Part shown: positions 1 through 6,432 of the stretch, in pieces
Layout: each line of letters opens with the position of its first letter
Numbering within the stretch: position 1 is the stretch's first letter
DNA from: Gammaproteobacteria bacterium
GTDB taxonomy: Bacteria; Pseudomonadota; Gammaproteobacteria; Pseudomonadales; Azotimanducaceae
Assembly (NCBI GenBank): GCA_009840715.1
Contig: VXNE01000351.1
Span: forward strand, 1-8,566
Length of the DNA stretch: 8,566 nucleotides
Direction: 5' to 3'
Translations under genes and position numbers: made by a program
Notes under the pieces: model-generated
Database searches by the model: none
Seen by the model: the letters and a program-made list of their open reading frames with translations, nothing else
Told to the model about the DNA's origin: nothing

Positions 1-1
1 C

Positions 2-691
2 CAGGCCCTCGCGCGCGCCGTCGAGCTCCTCGAGATGACGCGCATCAACGAGCCCGACAAGCGCGCGCGCCAGTACCCGTTCGAGTTCTCCGGCGGCATG
101 CTGCAACGCTCCATGATCGCGATGGCGCTCGCCTGCGAACCCGCGATCCTCATCGCCGATGAGCCCACCACGGCCCTCGACGTCACCATCCAGGCGCAGA
201 TCCTCGACCTCATGCGCGAGCTGCAGCGCAGCAACGACATGGCCATCATCCTCATCACCCACGACCTCGGCGTCGTCGCGCGGATGGCGGACCAGGTGGC
301 CGTCATGTACGCCGGGGAGATCCTCGAGACCGGCACCGCCGAGGACGTCTTCTACCGCTCCGCGCACCCGTACACCCTCGGCCTCAAGGACGCGATGCCG
401 ACCAACCGCGACGAGGCCGAACAGAACCTTACGCCCATCCTCGGCTCGCCACCCGACCTCTTCGCCCCGCCCGCCGGCTGCGCCTACTTCGCGCGCTGCC
501 CGCACGCCATGCGGGTGTGCGAGGAAAGCCACCCCGAGCCGTTCGCGATCGGCGCATCGCACGCCGCCCAGTGCTGGCTGCACCACCCCGACTGCGCCGA
601 GCGCGTGGCCGACGTGCACTACGGGACACACACGGACACCGGGACACACACGGACACCGGGACACACACGGACACCGGGACCCCCTCGTGA
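2..691 (+). CDS. Oligopeptide/dipeptide ABC transporter ATP-binding protein, DppD/OppD-like (5' truncated)
   Basis: This is the C-terminal 229 residues of an ATPase subunit that would power import of peptides or related solutes through an inner-membrane Opp/Dpp permease. The reading frame is already open at base 2, so the start codon and Walker A lie outside the window. Visible in order are the ABC signature FSGGM (around residue 29 of the fragment), Walker B IADEPTTALD (D53, E54), the switch histidine in LITHDLG (H87), and the C-terminal oligo_HPY region starting at HPYTLGL. The C-terminal region carries the family's cysteine pattern (CAYFARC, then RVC, then QCW); in some DppD proteins these cysteines are reported to hold an iron-sulphur cluster. 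The extreme C-terminus is unusual: three tandem GTHTDT repeats follow the normal family end. The gene overlaps the next ATPase by four bases (GTGA), so the two are probably translationally coupled. The substrate cannot be told from ATPases alone. Confidence 0.95.
   Translation, partial: QALARAVELLEMTRINEPDKRARQYPFEFSGGMLQRSMIAMALACEPAILIADEPTTALDVTIQAQILDLMRELQRSNDMAIILITHDLGVVARMADQVAVMYAGEILETGTAEDVFYRSAHPYTLGLKDAMPTNRDEAEQNLTPILGSPPDLFAPPAGCAYFARCPHAMRVCEESHPEPFAIGASHAAQCWLHHPDCAERVADVHYGTHTDTGTHTDTGTHTDTGTPS
623..676 (+). repeat. Three perfect 18-bp tandem repeats inside the end of the DppD-like gene
   Basis: The unit GGGACACACACGGACACC occurs three times with no mismatch at 623-640, 641-658 and 659-676, followed by a partial copy GGGAC at 677-681. 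In the gene frame each copy encodes GTHTDT, so copy number can change without shifting the frame. The array sits just after the conserved C-terminal region and ends 11 bases before the GTG start of the next gene. It is most simply a slippage-prone tail that the protein tolerates. Confidence 0.95.
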
Positions 692-1653
692 ACGCCCTCG
701 TCGAGATCCGCGGCCTCACCCGCCACTTCGACCTCGGGCGCAACCAGATCGTGCACGCCGTGGACGACGTCAGCCTCGACATCGCCCCGCGCGAGATCGT
801 CGGCCTGGTCGGCGAGAGCGGCTCCGGCAAGTCCACGCTCGGCAAGACCATGCTGGGCCTGCACGACAAGACCGCCGGCGACGTGGTCTACAAGGGCGAG
901 ACCCTGCCGCAACGCTACGCGCCGGGCGACTTCCAACGTTTCGCGCGCTCCATGCAGATGATCTTCCAGGACCCCTACTCGTCCCTGAACCCGCGCATGA
1001 CCGTGGGCGAGATCGTCGCCGAGGGCCTGCGCCTGCACACTGATCTCGCCAGCCGGGAGATCCGCGAACGTGTGTCCGATTGGCTCGAACGGGTCGGCCT
1101 CAACGCCGGACACACATCGCGCTACCCGCACGAGTTCTCCGGCGGCCAGCGCCAGCGCATCGGCATCGCGCGGGCGCTGATCATGGAACCCGAGTTCGTC
1201 GTGTGCGACGAACCGATCTCGGCGCTCGACGTCTCCGTGCAGGCCCAGGTGGTGAACCTGCTCGGCGAGCTGAAGGAGTCGCTCGGCCTCACGATGCTGT
1301 TCATCGCCCACGATCTCTCGATGGTGCGCTACATCTCCGACCGGATGGCGGTGATGTACCTCGGCTCCCTGATCGAACTCGGCCCCGCGAACCGCGTGTT
1401 CTTCCATCCGAAGCACCCGTACACGGAGATGCTGGTCGGATCGAATCCGGAACCGGACCCGGCTACCGAACGGAACCGCCCGCCCACCGCGATCCGCGGC
1501 GAAATCCCCTCACCGGTGAACGTGCAGCCGGGGTGCCGGTTCGCGAACCGGTGTCCGAAGGTCATGGACGTCTGCCAGGGCGAGACGCCAGAGCTGCGAG
1601 TGGTGGAGGATCCCGGGCAGGGGGAGCGGATCGTGGCCTGTCACCTCTACTGA
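688..1653 (+). CDS. Oligopeptide/dipeptide ABC transporter ATP-binding protein, DppF/OppF-like
   Basis: This is a complete 321-residue ATPase, the normal length for DppF/OppF, which pairs with the upstream DppD-like subunit on the cytoplasmic face of a peptide-type permease. Motifs are all intact: Walker A GESGSGKST (G42-T50), Q-loop FQDPYSSLNP (Q94), signature FSGGQRQR (150-157), Walker B VVCDEPISALD (D174, E175) and switch histidine FIAHD (H208). The oligo_HPY C-terminal region follows (HPKHPYTEML), with cysteines C283, C289, C296 and C318. The start is taken as GTG 688, because homology begins there (NALVEIRGLTRHF) and it overlaps the upstream stop as GTGA; the only nearby ribosome-site-like bases are GGGA at 677-680. 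The frame is open back to 517, but that part reads the tandem repeats and lacks family similarity. Permease and binding-protein genes must lie left of the window. Confidence 0.95.
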   Translation: MNALVEIRGLTRHFDLGRNQIVHAVDDVSLDIAPREIVGLVGESGSGKSTLGKTMLGLHDKTAGDVVYKGETLPQRYAPGDFQRFARSMQMIFQDPYSSLNPRMTVGEIVAEGLRLHTDLASREIRERVSDWLERVGLNAGHTSRYPHEFSGGQRQRIGIARALIMEPEFVVCDEPISALDVSVQAQVVNLLGELKESLGLTMLFIAHDLSMVRYISDRMAVMYLGSLIELGPANRVFFHPKHPYTEMLVGSNPEPDPATERNRPPTAIRGEIPSPVNVQPGCRFANRCPKVMDVCQGETPELRVVEDPGQGERIVACHLY

Positions 1654-1665
1654 GGACGCCGCCGC

Positions 1666-2226
1666 TCAGCCAGGCACCATGAGCGGCCCCAGCGCCCGCA
1701 ACGTGTGCCGGATGTATGCCTTCCGCCCCTCCGGCACCGCCGCCCAATACGGCCCGTGCGGTTCGACGCTCACGTAGCCGTCGTACTCGTGCTCCAGCAG
1801 GATGCCAAACATGACGTCCCAGCGCAGCGCGTCGAATCCGGGCGGCGGCTCGATCTCCCCGTCCCGCAGGCGCGTGAGACCCTTCACGTGGAAGTACACC
1901 AGGTTGGCGCCGAAGCGGAACAGGATGTCGTTCGGGTCGGCATCGAGGTTGCGGATGAGGCCGACCGGGTCGATCTTGAGGCCGAGGTTCGGGACGGCTT
2001 CCAGGGCTTCCGCAAGCATGTCCTCGCTGTAGATGTAACTGCCCTCGTGGCCGAGGTAGACGCAGAAGTCGAGGCCGCGTTGCGCGGCACGCGCCCGCCA
2101 GTCCTCGTAGCAGTCGGCGAGCGCCGCGGCGGGATTGTCGCCACCCGGTTCCCCGGCGCCGGTGAAGAAGCACGACGCGCCCAGTTCCGCCGCGTAGTCC
2201 ATGCCCCGGGCGATGATGTCGGCACT
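1666..2226 (-). pseudogene. Sugar phosphate isomerase/epimerase (xylose-isomerase-like TIM barrel), C-terminal remnant
   Basis: The frame gives the C-terminal two thirds of an AP_endonuc_2/xylose-isomerase-like TIM barrel, a family that isomerises or epimerises sugars and inositol derivatives. Recognisable pieces are the MDYAAELGA helix with the following strand CFFTGAGEPGG, NLGLKIDPVGLIRNLDADP (metal-ligand strand, conserved Asp), LVYFHVKGLTRLRDGE (His in the HVK motif) and YDGYVSVEPHGPYW (Glu near the C-terminus). An ATG at 2202 would give 178 residues, against roughly 260-290 for the family. The first three or so beta-alpha units are absent, and family-like sequence stops about eight residues upstream of that ATG, where the frame runs into the oxidoreductase remnant. 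The stop is TGA, 12 bases from the convergent ABC gene. It was probably once cotranscribed with the oxidoreductase. A functional half barrel is unlikely. Confidence 0.8.
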
Positions 2227-3192
2227 GCCCGAGCCCGGCGCCCGTCGCCGCGGACCGTCTCGCCGCTTCGCACACCCCGAGCACGCTCAACCCATCCTGC
2301 CCCGGGGGTACGTCCGACTCCTGGCGTATCCGGTCGAAGAGCGCCTGGTGGTGCGCAATGCCCATGGGCGTCTCCGGCACTTCCGCCACGGTCCACCCCG
2401 GGTCGTGGTTCGCCACGTCGGACGCGACGTCATGCCGGGTCATCACGAGTGGTTCGCCCGTGCGCGGCACCCGCACGTGGAGCGAACCCAGGGACCCGTA
2501 GATCTCCGTCTGGGACCGCGACGTGCGCCCCGGCTGCGACCACTGCACTTCGTGGCTCGCCGTGGCGCCGCCGGACAGCCCGTAAAGCAGCCACGCGTTG
2601 ACCTCGTTGCCCTGCAGACGGCGGTCCGCGGGCGCCCCCTCGTCCCGCGCCGACGCGTCGTCCCCGTCGATGCGCGCCGCGACCCGCACGATGTCCTGGC
2701 CGGACAGCGCCTCGATCAGCGCGATACCGTGCGCGCCGATGTCCATGAGCGCGCCCCCGTAGGACGGCGCCGCCGCCAGCGGATTGTGGGTCGCGTTGCG
2801 CTGGCGGATGTGTTCGACGCGCCCGATACGGCCCATGCGGATCAGTTCGGCAGCGGCGAGCGACTCGGGAAAGTAGCTGTGCATGAAGCTCGTGATCAGT
2901 TGCGTGCCGTTCGCCCGGGCCGCATCGGCCATCGCGCGGCCCTGCCGCATCGTGCCCGCCAGCGGTTTCTGCACGAACACGTGCTTGCCGGCCTCCGCCG
3001 CCGCACGGCGATCTCCGGATGGGTGTCGATCCTGGTGAAGATGCAGACGAGATCCACGTCGTCGCGGCCACCGCCCCCGATAGTCGCGGCCCCACTCCGA
3101 CGCGCGGAACTTCCCCGCCAGCCGCGCGGCCCTTCGAGCGTGCGGTGTCGGGGCATCTTGAACACTCGGGGCAGCGAGCACGGCCGGGACAC
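2227..3192 (-). pseudogene. Gfo/Idh/MocA-family oxidoreductase, damaged at both ends and frameshifted
   Basis: Members of this family are NAD(P)-dependent dehydrogenases of sugars, inositols and similar polyols. Reading from the N-terminal side: HARRAARLAGKF and EWGRDYR in one frame, then DDVDLVCIFTRIDTHPEIAVR in a second frame, then AEAGKHVFVQKPLAGTM back in the first. The QKP replaces the usual EKP motif with its conserved Lys. The C-terminal domain follows with GGALMDIGAHGIALIEALSG (conserved Asp and His) and ends DGLSVLGVCEAARRSAATG. The frame changes fall near a run of five C (plus strand) at 3074-3078 and near 2996-3006, and they cancel each other. The GxGxxG nucleotide-binding loop expected at the N-terminus is not seen. 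At the other end the frame runs without a stop into the isomerase remnant in the wrong frame. The clustering of defects favours a decayed gene, although the two single-base shifts alone could be sequencing errors. Confidence 0.8.
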
Positions 3193-3236
3193 CCCCCAAA
3201 AAGGAACCGTTCGTATCCGTCCGGTACTCTCTCTCC

Positions 3237-4730
3237 ATGATCCGCCGGGGTTGCCCTTTCACCATTGCTCCCGCGCTGGCCGTTCTGTTCTGCGGCGGCG
3301 CCGCGGCGGCCGCTTCCAAGACTCCCTGCTCCGCTCTCCCCGGCCTCGATCTCCCAGACGCAAGAATCCTCTCGGCAACCCCGCAAACCGAACCCACCGA
3401 TCACTGCAGGGTGACGGGCCTCGTCGGCGGCAAGATCGGCTTCAAGGTCTCGCTGCCCGCCGCGTGGAACGGGCGTTTCGTGATGGGCGGCGCGGGCGGT
3501 TTCGTCAACGTGGATGCCAACCAGGCCCTGCAGTTCTTCGGCGAGCGCATCCTGACGGACGGATAGGCCACCGCCTCCACGGACACGGGCCACGCCGTGC
3601 CCAACGCGCGCGACGGCGCCTGGGCGCTCGGAGACTGGGAAGCGATCGTCAACTACGCGCATCTCGGCATGCACCGGGCGGTGGTCCACGCCAAGCGGGT
3701 CATCGAAGGGCACTACCGTCGCCCGATCGACAAGTCCTTCTTCTTCGGCTGCTCCAACGGCGGCAGACAGGCGTTGATGGAGGCCCAGCGCTACCCGGCG
3801 GACTTCGACGGCATCGTCGCCGGCGCGCCCTGGCTCAACTGGACCGGCCAGGTGGCGGCCTTCGTCGCGATCGCGCAGAAGATGTTCCCCGACCCCGGGA
3901 ACCTACACACCGCACTGGTGACGAAGGACGACCGGCTGCTGCTACGACGCGCGATCCTCGCGCGCTGCGACGCCCTCGACGGATTGCACGACGGCATCCT
4001 GCACGACCCCACCCTATGCGACTTCGATCCCGGCACCCTCGCCTGCCCCAGCCATACCGCCTGCCTGGCGCCCGAGAAGGTCGCCGCCATTCGCGAGGTG
4101 TACGAAGGGCCGGTCGAAGACGGCGCCCGGCTCTACTTTGGCTTCCCGTTCGGCGCCGAAGACCTCGACGCCGGCGGTTGGGGCGCTTATCTCGCGAGCG
4201 GTGCGCCATCGGCCGGCTTTCCGAACAACTCGACGCGCATCGGCTTTGGCGCCATGCGCTACTTCCTCCATCACGACCCCAAGTGGCGCCATGACGACCA
4301 CGACTGGCGCCGGTGGCGGGAGGACGTCGCCCCGCTCGCACGGCTGCTGAACGCCACCGATGCCGACCTCGGCGCCTTCCGCGCCCGGGGCGGCAAGCTG
4401 CTCCTGTACCACGGCTGGGCCGACGCCCTGCTGACCGCGCACGGCACCACGGACTACGTGAACCGCGTCCATGCGCTCGACCCCGCCGCCGCCAGCGACG
4501 TTCGGCTTTTCATGATCCCGGGTGCGGAGCACTGTACCGGCCAGCGCGTACCCTCCCGAGTGGACTGGCTGGATGTGCTCGAGCGCTGGCACGACACGGG
4601 CGTCGCGCCCGACGAACTCGCGGCCACCCGGGCCGACCGCCCGGGTTCCCGGAAGCTCTGCGCCTGGCCACGCAAGCCCGTGTACATGTCCGGCGATGGG
4701 CGGCACGCCAGCGCCTACGAGTGCCGCTGA
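3237..4730 (+). pseudogene. Tannase/feruloyl esterase-family secreted esterase with one in-frame TAG
   Basis: Read through, this is a 497-codon alpha/beta-hydrolase of the tannase/feruloyl esterase family, which cleaves aromatic carboxylic esters outside the cytoplasm; MHETase is a relative. The N-terminus is a signal peptide (MIRR, hydrophobic stretch, alanine-rich cleavage region near residue 25). The active site looks intact: GCSNGG with Ser173, Asp396 in YHGWADALL, His432 in AEHCTGQ, and Cys172 and Cys433 placed to form the family's CS-D-HC disulfide. The calcium-loop-like CDALDGLHDGI is at about 244-254. Codon 110 is TAG (3564-3566) in the context ILTDG-TAG-ATASTDTGH, where homologues read G-Y-A; one C-to-G change from TAC explains it. 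Translation stopping there yields a useless 109-residue piece, and a restart at GTG 3597 would lack the export signal. No good ribosome site precedes ATG 3237 (CTCTCTCTCC). The alternative is read-through or recoding of TAG, so the gene might be active. Confidence 0.85.
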
Positions 4731-4747
4731 GCCGCCCGCCGACCGCA

Positions 4748-4978
4748 ATGTCCCTGCAAGCCGTCGACATCGGGATCGTCCTGCTCTACCTGGTCGGCGT
4801 GCTCGCCTTCGGCATCTGGATCGGGAGCCGGGAAAAGGCGGACCGCAAGGGCTTCTTCCTCGGCGGCAGGAACTTCTCCTGGCTCCTGATCGGCACTTCG
4901 CTGTTCGCGACGAACATCTCGAGCGTGCAGTTCGTCGGGCAGTCCGGCCTCGCCTAGAAGATCGGCATCGCCGCCGCG
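4748..4978 (+). pseudogene. Sodium:solute symporter (SSS family), N-terminal stub
   Basis: ATG 4748 opens a frame with the start of an SSS-family symporter: a first membrane helix (DIGIVLLYLVGVLAFGIWIG, residues 7-26), the cytoplasmic KADRKGFFLGGRNFSW motif typical of the family, and a second helix GTSLFATNISSVQFVGQSGLA. A TAG at 4955-4957 follows residue 69, and family-like sequence continues past it (KIGIAAA to 4978). The TAG therefore sits where an aromatic residue, usually Tyr, is expected. Similarity ends at about 4978, and the stop of the convergent nucleotidyltransferase gene lies at 4988. Family members have about 500 residues and 13 or more helices, so over 85% is missing. It begins 17 bases after the esterase stop, so it was probably in one operon with the esterase and imported a product of it. 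No C-terminal part is seen elsewhere in the window. Confidence 0.82.
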
Positions 4979-4987
4979 AAACCGACA

Positions 4988-5887
4988 TCAGGAGGTGTGT
5001 GCGATCTGCCCGTCGGCCGCCGCGATGAACTGTGCCGTGGTGCCATCGGGGCCCCACAGGGCGGCCTCGAGCCCCATTTCACGCATCGCCCGGGCAAGCC
5101 CCGCGCCGTCGTGGCTTGAGCGGCGCACCATCGCCCCCCCTCTCGTGCGCACGGTGACAGTGGCCCGGCCGCCGCTGTACTCGATCGCGTGTTCGCCGTC
5201 GTACGACTCGTCGTCCAATAGTGCCGCCGCTATTGCCGCTCCGTTTCGCAAGAAATGCGCGTACGGGGGCGCCGGCTCGAGAATCGCCTGCGCGGCGCTG
5301 TCGCGATAGTCGGAGGCTCCCGCCGAGAGCATCTGTGCGATGGCGAGCCGCTGTTCCGGCGGGGTGTGATTGACGGCACAGCGGAGGGCCGCGGGAGCCG
5401 CGACCGATGCGACACACATGTCGAACACGTCGCGCGGCAGGGTCCGCATCTGCAAGTGGCAGCGCTGCATCTTGCCGGTCATGATCGACGCCTCGCGCAG
5501 CACTCGCACGGCACGCCCGTCGATTTCGACGTCACGCGGGTCAAGTGCGGGCACGGGGTCGAGCGCGGTGATCTCGATGCGTCCGTGCTCGAACCCGAGC
5601 TTGATGGAACGCGACTGCACGGCCACCGACCGCGCTCCCGACGCGTGCATCCGATCCAGGAAAGTGCCCCCATGGCGGGGGGTCAGGGGCGCGATGCTGC
5701 GGCTGGACGGCAGGAATATGTCGAGGTCCGTGCTGCGCCGATGGCGCCACTGCGCGGCCAGCACCGTGCCGCCCCCTATCCACCACCCCTCGTCTCCCGC
5801 AAGGGGCGTCAGATACTCGTGCAGAACCTCCCTTGTCTGCGCGTAAATGCCCGCGGCCGGCTCCGGCAATACGAGCTGGTCACGCAC
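4988..5887 (-). CDS. AbiEii/AbiGii-type nucleotidyltransferase toxin candidate
   Basis: A 299-residue protein with the nucleotidyltransferase core of the AbiEii/AbiGii toxin family. Known members act by transferring nucleotides to targets such as tRNA and serve as toxins in toxin-antitoxin or abortive-infection systems. Visible motifs are IGGGT (37-41), HRRSTDLDIF with the paired Asp54 and Asp56, a third acidic position in GRIEITALD (about E105), the lysine motif ASIMTGKM (K139) and RDVFD (152-156). The C-terminal 100 residues (YDGEHAIEYSGGRATV onward) are not ones I recognise. The start is GTG 5887, which overlaps the stop of the upstream 154-residue gene by eight bases (GTGCGTGA), and no strong ribosome site precedes it, so coupling is likely. 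The upstream partner does not look like the usual AbiEi antitoxin. Toxicity is inferred from family membership. Confidence 0.82.
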   Translation of the reverse strand: MRDQLVLPEPAAGIYAQTREVLHEYLTPLAGDEGWWIGGGTVLAAQWRHRRSTDLDIFLPSSRSIAPLTPRHGGTFLDRMHASGARSVAVQSRSIKLGFEHGRIEITALDPVPALDPRDVEIDGRAVRVLREASIMTGKMQRCHLQMRTLPRDVFDMCVASVAAPAALRCAVNHTPPEQRLAIAQMLSAGASDYRDSAAQAILEPAPPYAHFLRNGAAIAAALLDDESYDGEHAIEYSGGRATVTVRTRGGAMVRRSSHDGAGLARAMREMGLEAALWGPDGTTAQFIAAADGQIAHTS

Positions 5888-6344
5888 GCCCGCTTTCGCG
5901 TGCCAGGCTGTTCAGCCAACGGCATACGCCATACCTGCCGTAGCCGATCCGGTGTGCCGCGGCCACCAGTTCCTGCCAGCTGTAGGCTTCCTCCAGCCAT
6001 GCGAGCATCAGTTCCGCGTAGGTGGCCTCGTCCAGCCAGGCCCGAATCACCGCGCGTTGCCAGCGCGTCGGGGCGGGCGCTCGGATCGCAACGTACAGGT
6101 CGGACGCCGTGGGGGGGTGTGGCCAGCCTGCGGTGCACGAAAAGAAGCGCCAGGTGACCGTGCGGCTGTGCTCGCCCGTCTCCTCGTCAGGCGCGCCCCA
6201 GCGACGGCGCAGGGCGATGTTCCGCGGCACGTCGTCGCTGCCAGCGAAGGCTTCCGCCGGCAGCAAAGTGCACGGCTCCATCTCCCAGGGGTCCCCCCAG
6301 ATGATCTCCGTCCCCGCCGCCGTCGTCTCCCGTGCCATGCCCAT
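5880..6344 (-). CDS. Uncharacterised 154-aa protein, possible antitoxin partner of the nucleotidyltransferase
   Basis: I do not recognise a named domain in this protein. It is 154 residues long and soluble, with no signal peptide or membrane segment. It is rich in Trp and Arg in its middle (SRTVTWRFFSC, PTRWQRAVIRAWLDEATYAEL), and its C-terminal third (about 94-148) reads as several helices, ending in SWQELVAAAHRIGYGRYGVCRWLNSL. That ending has the spacing of a helix-turn-helix, but this is only suggestive. The overlap with the nucleotidyltransferase and its position as the first gene fit an antitoxin. It is shorter than typical AbiEi antitoxins and lacks their recognisable N-terminal winged helix. 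ATG 6344 and ATG 6338 are both possible starts (MGMARE). A TACAAT box lies so close upstream that the message may be leaderless. Confidence 0.7.
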   Translation of the reverse strand: MGMARETTAAGTEIIWGDPWEMEPCTLLPAEAFAGSDDVPRNIALRRRWGAPDEETGEHSRTVTWRFFSCTAGWPHPPTASDLYVAIRAPAPTRWQRAVIRAWLDEATYAELMLAWLEEAYSWQELVAAAHRIGYGRYGVCRWLNSLARESGRA

Positions 6345-6352
6345 ATCCGGCT

Positions 6353-6396
6353 ATTGTAGACCCTGCGGCAGGGCGTCAGCGGGGCGAGGACGCCTT
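6353..6396 (-). promoter_or_regulatory. Candidate promoter and palindromes ahead of the putative toxin-antitoxin operon
   Basis: On the minus strand TACAAT (6358-6353) matches five of six bases of a sigma-70 -10 box, nine bases ahead of ATG 6344. A weak -35-like CTGACG lies at 6379-6374, with a short 15-base spacer. Two inverted repeats overlap this stretch: CCCTG-CGG-CAGGG at 6361-6373, and GGCGTC at 6372-6377 with GACGCC at 6389-6394. Palindromes on a promoter fit autorepression, which is common in toxin-antitoxin operons, but no factor is identified. There is no T-run beside them, so an intrinsic terminator for the DUF3883 gene upstream is not supported. Confidence 0.35.
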
Positions 6397-6432
6397 CCGC
6401 ACCTGGGTCCGTCGCCGTGCCCGCTCAGCCGT

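Noticed and set aside
623..681. CRISPR or phase-variation array at the tandem repeats
   Set aside because: The copies are contiguous with no spacers, and the 18-bp unit preserves the frame, so neither a CRISPR nor an on/off switch is supported.
517..687. Upstream extension of the DppF-like gene to 517
   Set aside because: It reads the tandem repeats and the end of the DppD-like gene in the wrong frame; similarity begins at GTG 688.
1650..1669. CTGAG...CTCAG hairpin between the convergent ABC and isomerase genes as a terminator
   Set aside because: The stem is only five base pairs, the loop is ten bases, and there is no T-run on either strand.
3237..3566. The 109-aa product ending at TAG 3566 as a separate small secreted protein
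   Set aside because: The downstream sequence continues the same esterase in the same frame, including the catalytic residues, so it is one interrupted gene.
2201..4294. A 697-codon open plus-strand frame running through the oxidoreductase and esterase region
   Set aside because: Its product is arginine- and proline-rich, of the kind made by high-GC antisense frames, and it shows no family resemblance. Recognisable proteins lie in other frames.
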